From the NCBI GenBank assembly GCA_020057985.1, contig JAGVEU010000246.1:1-5007 (forward strand): a stretch of DNA of 5,007 nucleotides. Reading direction: 5' to 3'. Of the stretch, positions 1-2,933 are shown piece after piece. The notes under the pieces were generated by a model. That model was given only the letters and a program-made list of their open reading frames with translations. It was not told the DNA's origin and searched no databases. A program made the position numbers and the translations under genes. Source of the stretch: Calditrichota bacterium (GTDB lineage Bacteria > Electryoneota > RPQS01). Within the stretch, counting starts at the first letter, position 1. The number at the start of each line of letters is the position of its first letter.

Positions 1-170
1 CTGAACTGATATTTGCGCCAGAAGTCGTACGCTCTGGCAAAAGATTCCTGGACTAGGTCCTGCGCGTCGGAGTCGCTGTCTGAAACATACAAAGCGGTGC
101 GATAAAGGGACTCCAGGTGGGGGAAGGCCAGGGTCTCACAGTACCTTCTATTTCCAATGTTCGGTTTCAT
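1..170 (-). CDS. ECF-type RNA polymerase sigma factor, N-terminal part (sigma-B), cut by the window edge
   Basis: The first 56 residues of an ECF sigma-70 family protein are visible; the rest lies beyond the left edge. Such proteins bind core RNA polymerase and direct it to a specific promoter set. The N-terminus reads MKPNIGNRRYCETLAFPHLE (residues 1-20), followed by SLYRTALYVSDSDSDAQDLV (21-40). The FPHLxSLYRTAL start and DAQDLVQESFARAYDFW are the hallmark of region 2.1-2.2, including the acidic DAxD and Q-E residues that contact the beta-prime clamp of core polymerase. The ATG at 168-170 shares its A with the TGA of the preceding small ORF (ATGA), which suggests coupled translation. The Shine-Dalgarno is weak (GGAAGAAG, somewhat far upstream), which fits coupling. 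Regions 2.4 and 4 cannot be seen, so promoter specificity and ECF group are unknown. Family assignment is firm; the start is probable. Confidence 0.86.
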   Translation of the reverse strand, partial: MKPNIGNRRYCETLAFPHLESLYRTALYVSDSDSDAQDLVQESFARAYDFWRKYQF

Positions 171-295
171 GCCACTACCGCTTCTTCCAGTCTGCGCCAC
201 ACAATGAAAATCCCTGCAGCGTGGAGCACATTCGTAATCGAAATCTGCGGACAACATCCATGGTCAGCACAATCTCCTGCGCGATTCGGTTTCAT
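167..295 (-). CDS. Candidate 42-residue Cys-rich small protein between two sigma-factor genes
   Basis: I do not recognise a family. The ORF starts at ATG 293-295 inside the stop of sigma-A (GGATGA) and ends in a TGA (167-169) that overlaps the ATG of sigma-B. It exactly fills the gap between the two sigma genes with an ATGA junction at each end. A GGTGG at 303-307 lies 7 nt before the start and could act as ribosome binding site. The N-terminal part holds a compact Cys/His cluster, GDCADHGCCP (C9, H12, C14, C15), followed by a hydrophobic stretch LHAAGIFIVW (24-33) and a charged end RRLEEAVVA. The cluster could bind zinc, but it is not the HxxxCxxC motif of zinc anti-sigma factors. The 11-bp start sequence ATGAAACCGAA is identical to that of sigma-B. 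Position suggests a sigma-associated regulator or a coupling leader peptide; a chance ORF remains possible. Confidence 0.42.
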   Translation of the reverse strand: MKPNRAGDCADHGCCPQISITNVLHAAGIFIVWRRLEEAVVA

Positions 296-900
296 CCTGC
301 AGCCACCGTTCGGTCGGCAACAGTTTCGAGACTGTCGCTGCCAAGCAAATGTGCGAAGAGTTCTTCTCGCAGAAATTCGCGACCCCGATTGAGCAATGAC
401 TCGATCGCATGCGGCTGGACGCCGGCCAGGTCGGCGATCTCGCTATAAGAGAATCCTTCGAGGTATGACAGAATCATTGCCGACCGGAACACCGCAGGAA
501 GACCGGCAATTGCTGTGAAATAATTGACATCTTCATCAGATTCGCCGGCCGTGAATGACTGCTGCCCGGGATTGGTCGCCGCGACTGGGAAAAGTCGATT
601 GTTCTTGATAAGGCTGTCATCAACATTGTCAACATTGTCATCAGAGATCGGGGTAAGCGGCTGCGAATATTGCTGAAAGCCGCTAAAAAACCGTCTGGTA
701 AGGATTTTGTGCAGCCGGATGCCGCAGTTTTCTTCCGGGATTAACTCATCCCAGGACCGATAGGCCTCTGCCATTGCCTCACACATCAGTCTGGTTGCAT
801 CGCGACCATTCTTGGTTAGCCACAAAGAAAATTGCAGAAGAACTTCGAGGTGTGGTAAAATCTTGTCCTTGAAGTCTAACCTTTTTGCACTCTCGCTCAT
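292..900 (-). CDS. Divergent ECF-type sigma factor (sigma-A)
   Basis: A protein of 202 residues, the usual ECF size. Region 2 spans about residues 8-78: FKDKILPHLEVLLQFSLWLT (10-29), then an Ala/Glu-rich helix ending AYRSW (46-50) and the NCGIRLHKIL block (58-67). An Asp/Asn-rich linker covers about 79-125. Region 4 spans about 128-185: GLPAVFRSAMILSYLEGFSY (133-152), SEIADLAGV (153-161) and SLLNRGREFLR (168-178). Several consensus residues are altered. Region 2.2 has DATRLMCE (34-41) where DAEDLVQE is usual, the WL(F) of region 2.4 is RLH, and the region 4.2 G-T-V-x-S-R is H-A-I-E-S-L. The protein may need activation or act as a sigma-like regulator. The ATG at 900 is chosen because it matches the family start, has GAGGA 10 nt upstream, and because the predicted promoter at 1083-1111 would begin RNA downstream of the longer in-frame start at 1080-1083. 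The stop overlaps the next ORF by ATGA. Confidence 0.85.
   Translation of the reverse strand: MSESAKRLDFKDKILPHLEVLLQFSLWLTKNGRDATRLMCEAMAEAYRSWDELIPEENCGIRLHKILTRRFFSGFQQYSQPLTPISDDNVDNVDDSLIKNNRLFPVAATNPGQQSFTAGESDEDVNYFTAIAGLPAVFRSAMILSYLEGFSYSEIADLAGVQPHAIESLLNRGREFLREELFAHLLGSDSLETVADRTVAAG
621..641. repeat. Short 9-bp tandem repeat inside the sigma-A linker
   Basis: Two copies of caacattgt (621-629, 630-638) are followed by the start of a third. On the coding strand this gives DNVDNVDD in the linker between regions 2 and 4. It is in frame, so copy-number change would only lengthen the linker. Confidence 0.7.
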
Positions 901-910
901 CACGCTTAAT

Positions 911-915
911 TCCTC
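911..915 (-). promoter_or_regulatory. Ribosome binding site that decides the sigma-A start
   Basis: GAGGA on the minus strand lies 10 nt before the ATG at 898-900. The in-frame alternative ATG at 922-924 lacks a comparable site, which supports the 202-residue form of the protein. Confidence 0.6.
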
Positions 916-960
916 AACTCTCATTTCGTACTGCGATTGCCGTCGCTCTCGGGTTCGGAA

Positions 961-999
961 AACAAGTGGATTCGAAGTGAAGTGGAGAATCCACTTGTT
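961..999 (-). repeat. Perfect 13-bp inverted repeat (hairpin) in the sigma-A leader
   Basis: aacaagtggattc (961-973) and gaatccacttgtt (987-999) are exact reverse complements around a 13-nt loop. The loop contains a second copy of aagtgga (980-986). The arm tccactt (990-996) can therefore pair either with the near copy (7 bp, 3-nt loop) or as part of the full 13-bp stem, giving two mutually exclusive folds. The element lies about 60 nt before the sigma-A ATG and, if the predicted promoter is right, within its 5' untranslated RNA. On the minus strand the stem is followed by TTTTCC, too short a U-tract for a convincing terminator. It could be an RNA switch, a stabiliser or a protein-binding dyad in DNA. 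Confidence 0.8.
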
Positions 1000-1020
1000 C
1001 GCCCTGATCCCCCAGAATTG

Positions 1021-1062
1021 GAACTTCTCTTGGCCAGAAGTGTCACACACTTCAGGAAGTTC
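1021..1062 (-). repeat. Nested inverted repeats in the sigma-A leader
   Basis: An outer pair, gaacttc (1021-1027) and gaagttc (1056-1062), encloses an inner pair, gaagtgt (1037-1043) and acacttc (1047-1053), the latter with a 3-nt loop. All four arms are 7 bp and perfect. In RNA this would form a two-storey hairpin beginning about 15 nt after the predicted transcription start, upstream of the 13-bp hairpin at 961-999. No known riboswitch class is recognised. Confidence 0.65.
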
Positions 1063-1081
1063 TTTCTTCTCTAACTCCATC

Positions 1082-1142
1082 AAGCATACGGCTAATTGTT
1101 CATGCCCGCAATCGCTCGGAAGGTTGAAAAGGTAGTTAGCTC
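1082..1142 (-). repeat. Promoter/operator repeat, copy A (3' of RR1)
   Basis: This 61-bp segment aligns without gaps to 1936-1996 with 49 identical positions. A 34-bp core (1109-1142 against 1963-1996) has one mismatch and the 9-mer at 1082-1090 is identical, while the 18 nt between them are mostly different. The core begins 27 nt after the RR1 stop codon. It lies just upstream of the -35 box and contains (A/T)CCTT twice at a 9-bp period on the minus strand, which looks like an operator. Confidence 0.8.
1083..1111 (-). promoter_or_regulatory. Predicted sigma-70-type promoter for sigma-A
   Basis: On the minus strand TTGCGG (1106-1111) and TATGCT (1083-1088) are separated by 17 bp. TTG and the whole TATGCT are conserved in the second copy upstream of RR1, whereas the spacer between them has diverged. 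That is the pattern expected of a working promoter. Transcription would start near 1075, giving a leader of about 175 nt before the ATG at 900. The boxes are imperfect matches to consensus, so an activator bound to the adjacent conserved element would make sense. Confidence 0.5.
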
Positions 1143-1169
1143 ATCGGAGTGAGGGGCTGATCGTGACTT

Positions 1170-1844
1170 TCAAAGTCGCGCCGAAGTTTTCTTGAACGGA
1201 GTCTTTGGAGTAGCGAAGGTGGCCAACTCGAGACGCGTGTGGAGAGCCAACTTATCCAATATATTGCGCACATGGCTCTTGACGGTAAAAGCCGCAATCT
1301 TCAGTTTGACTGAGGTCGCGGTGATACTTTTTCCTTCCGCTAAGAGAACAATCACGTCTTGCTCCCGTTTGGTAAATTTGACGGCAGCAATCACTCGATC
1401 CACCGTTCCCCCCTGAATTGCGCTCTCAACGATAAGGGAAAAAAGCGAATCGGCCATTGTCTGAGGCAGGACCTTGACACCCTTCACAACCGACCTGATA
1501 GTGTGTAGAAAACCGTCAAGAGTTGCGTCTTTGGGAATAAAGCCCGAGACCCCGGCCTTGACAAATGCCATCATGTCTGAATGATTAGGGATCAAGTCCA
1601 TTACGACTACTTCCGTTCGTGGGAATTGTCTCTTGATTGACTCGAGCACTTTCAAACTGTTATCACTCTTGAGGCCCAGGTCGAGCAGCACTACATTCGG
1701 CGCCAGTTTCTTGGCTTTTTCAAATGCGCTTCGATTGCCTGCGGACGATACCGCCAAAATGTCCTCTTGTTCGTTGAGCATCGCTGTTGTCCCATCGCGC
1801 AGAAGACGATTATCTTCGATCAGCAGAACCCTTATCTTCTCCAT
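1170..1844 (-). CDS. NarL/FixJ-family response regulator (RR1), diverged HTH scaffold helix
   Basis: A protein of 224 residues with an N-terminal receiver domain (about 3-120) and a C-terminal LuxR-type helix-turn-helix (about 150-211). Receiver landmarks are the acidic pair E10-D11, phospho-acceptor D55 in VVLLDLGL, and K105 in the KDA motif. The usual Thr/Ser at the end of beta-4 is D83 (VVVMDL). The DNA-binding domain keeps TKREQDVI (158-165) and the recognition helix TVKSHVRNILDKL (187-199). The normally conserved S-N-K-E-I-A block is SITATSV (173-179). The start is supported by AAGGAAG at 1854-1860, 9 nt upstream. It is about 63% identical to RR2 over 211 ungapped residues. Its own predicted promoter lies at 1937-1965. 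No histidine kinase is in the window, so the phosphodonor is unknown; the Ser/Thr kinase upstream is a possible partner only by proximity. Confidence 0.93.
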   Translation of the reverse strand: MEKIRVLLIEDNRLLRDGTTAMLNEQEDILAVSSAGNRSAFEKAKKLAPNVVLLDLGLKSDNSLKVLESIKRQFPRTEVVVMDLIPNHSDMMAFVKAGVSGFIPKDATLDGFLHTIRSVVKGVKVLPQTMADSLFSLIVESAIQGGTVDRVIAAVKFTKREQDVIVLLAEGKSITATSVKLKIAAFTVKSHVRNILDKLALHTRLELATFATPKTPFKKTSARL

Positions 1845-1935
1845 AATACAAAGCTTCCTTCATCAATCGATAAACGGTCTTCCCACGGCTGATGAGTTCC
1901 ACGAGAAAAACCCCGGACATTTTCAATTCCGCAAT

Positions 1936-1996
1936 AAGCATACGACCGATTCCGCAGGAAGCCAATCGCTCGGAAGGATGAAAAGGTAGTTAGCTC
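1936..1996 (-). repeat. Promoter/operator repeat, copy B (3' of RR2)
   Basis: The partner of 1082-1142. Its 34-bp core (1963-1996) begins 14 nt after the RR2 stop codon and ends just at the -35 box of the RR1 promoter. The offset between the copies is 854 bp, within 2 bp of the 856-bp offset between the RR genes themselves. This indicates that gene and element were duplicated together. Confidence 0.8.
1937..1965 (-). promoter_or_regulatory. Predicted sigma-70-type promoter for RR1
   Basis: On the minus strand TTGGCT (1960-1965) and TATGCT (1937-1942) are 17 bp apart, the same geometry as the sigma-A promoter. RNA would start near 1929, about 85 nt before the RR1 ATG. An 8-bp direct repeat, attccgca, at 1926-1933 and 1949-1956 flanks the -10 box with a 23-bp period. 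It is absent from the other copy and might be a further binding site. Confidence 0.5.
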
Positions 1997-2010
1997 TCTT
2001 GATGGATATA

Positions 2011-2700
2011 CTAATCCCGATCGTCGGGAGATTGCCTGGAAGTCTCTCGGTTCACTCCTTGTGAATGAGCGAACGTCGCCAACTCCAGACGCGTGTGGAG
2101 CGCCAGCTTCTCCAATATGTTGTGCACATGGCTCTTAACCGTATAGACGGCTATATTAAGTTCACCGGCGATTTCTTTGTTGCTTTTGCCGGCGGCTATG
2201 TGACCAATCACATCCTGCTCTCGGCTGGTCATTCTGACGGCAGACATCAATTTGCCCATTTTGCCGCCTTGAAGCGCGTGTTCCACTATCTGAGAAAAAA
2301 GCGAACCGGTCATCGGCGGGGGGAGAATCTTTGTCCCCTTCGCCACCGATCTAATGGTGTGCAAGAAATCGTGCAGAGTCGCATCTTTGAGAATAAAACC
2401 GGCAACTCCAGCCCTGATAAACTCGGCAACCTCCGCGTGCGCCGGGACCAAGTCCATGACGATCACGTGAGTTTCAGGAAATTGTTTCCTTATTAATCCA
2501 ACTACCGTCAGACTGTTTTGATTTTTGAGACCCAGGTCGAGCAGAACCACATCTGGCGTCAGTTTCTGGGCCTTCTCCAGGGCATCGCCATTGCCCGAAG
2601 ACGAAATCACTTTAATGTCCTCTTCCGCGTTCAGCATTTTGGCAATACCTTCACGAAGCAGGCGATTGTCTTCTATCAACAAGACCCGTATTTTTGACAT
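2011..2700 (-). CDS. NarL/FixJ-family response regulator (RR2)
   Basis: A protein of 229 residues with a receiver domain (about 3-120) followed by a LuxR-type helix-turn-helix (about 150-211). The receiver has E10-D11, phospho-acceptor D55 and K105. As in RR1, the conserved Thr/Ser of beta-4 is replaced by D83 (VIVMDL). The DNA-binding part is canonical: TSREQDVIGHIAAGKSNKEI (158-177), then LNIAVYTVKSHVHNILEKL (181-199). The start is supported by a strong AGGAGG at 2710-2715, 9 nt before the ATG. The C-terminal tail (about 212-229) is polar and unrelated to that of RR1. A consensus-like promoter sits at 2802-2831. RR2 probably has normal DNA binding and is the more conventional of the pair; target genes are unknown, though the repeated operator beside RR1 and sigma-A is an obvious candidate. 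Confidence 0.94.
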   Translation of the reverse strand: MSKIRVLLIEDNRLLREGIAKMLNAEEDIKVISSSGNGDALEKAQKLTPDVVLLDLGLKNQNSLTVVGLIRKQFPETHVIVMDLVPAHAEVAEFIRAGVAGFILKDATLHDFLHTIRSVAKGTKILPPPMTGSLFSQIVEHALQGGKMGKLMSAVRMTSREQDVIGHIAAGKSNKEIAGELNIAVYTVKSHVHNILEKLALHTRLELATFAHSQGVNRETSRQSPDDRD

Positions 2701-2739
2701 GACACAATTCCTCCTTCCTTAGTGGTTGCTCTAAACTGC

Positions 2740-2750
2740 ACTGAGTCAGT
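2740..2750. repeat. 11-bp palindrome in the RR2 leader
   Basis: actgagtcagt is a perfect odd palindrome (5+1+5), 40 bp before the RR2 ATG. Either half can also pair with the ctga/tcag arms of the hairpin at 2767-2799, so competing folds are possible. It may equally be a regulator site or chance. Confidence 0.45.
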
Positions 2751-2766
2751 CCTTGTTTGACGATAC

Positions 2767-2799
2767 GCTTGCTACTGACCCAACTCAGCCGGAGCAAGC
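2767..2799 (-). repeat. Hairpin at the start of the RR2 leader
   Basis: gcttgct (2767-2773) and agcaagc (2793-2799) are perfect 7-bp inverted arms. Inside them ctga (2775-2778) and tcag (2785-2788) form an inner stem around a 6-nt loop. The structure begins almost exactly at the transcription start predicted from the promoter at 2802-2831. A 5'-end hairpin of this kind may stabilise the mRNA. Confidence 0.5.
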
Positions 2800-2801
2800 A
2801 A

Positions 2802-2831
2802 AATTTAGCATTGACGCCTTTGGACTGTCAA
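2802..2831 (-). promoter_or_regulatory. Predicted sigma-70-type promoter for RR2
   Basis: The minus strand has a perfect TTGACA (2826-2831), an 18-bp spacer and TAAATT (2802-2807) preceded by TGC, an extended -10 arrangement. RNA would begin near 2795, giving about 95 nt of leader. This is the closest match to the sigma-70 consensus among the three promoters proposed here. It shares no operator core with the other two, so RR2 is probably controlled separately. Confidence 0.6.
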
Positions 2832-2933
2832 GGAAAAAGGCCAGCGTCGCAAAACTAAGGTGGAAGAAAAGGCGGCCCTTAGGAAGCGATCCGCAGAACA
2901 AGCGGGCACTCGAATAACCGGGGAAACGTCCGC

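Noticed and set aside
117..448. Two overlapping plus-strand ORFs at the left end
   Set aside because: Antisense to the sigma genes and small ORF, with no domain features.
901..1083. In-frame N-terminal extension of sigma-A (TTG 1083, ATG 1080 or ATG 924)
   Set aside because: The extension matches no sigma region, contains the leader hairpins, overlaps the predicted -10 box, and neither upstream start has a good ribosome binding site; the family start fits 900.
1305..1325. Compensated frameshift or sequencing error in the RR1 HTH
   Set aside because: Neither alternative frame yields the NKEIA-type motif and the length matches RR2 exactly, so it is true divergence.
2065..2496. 143-codon plus-strand ORF
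   Set aside because: Lies wholly antisense to RR2, whose domains and motifs are clear; no recognisable protein.
2850..2933. Rho-independent terminator after the kinase
   Set aside because: Only 4-bp stems (for example AAGG/CCTT and CCGC/GCGG) without a proper GC-rich stem and U-tract; readthrough into RR2 cannot be excluded.
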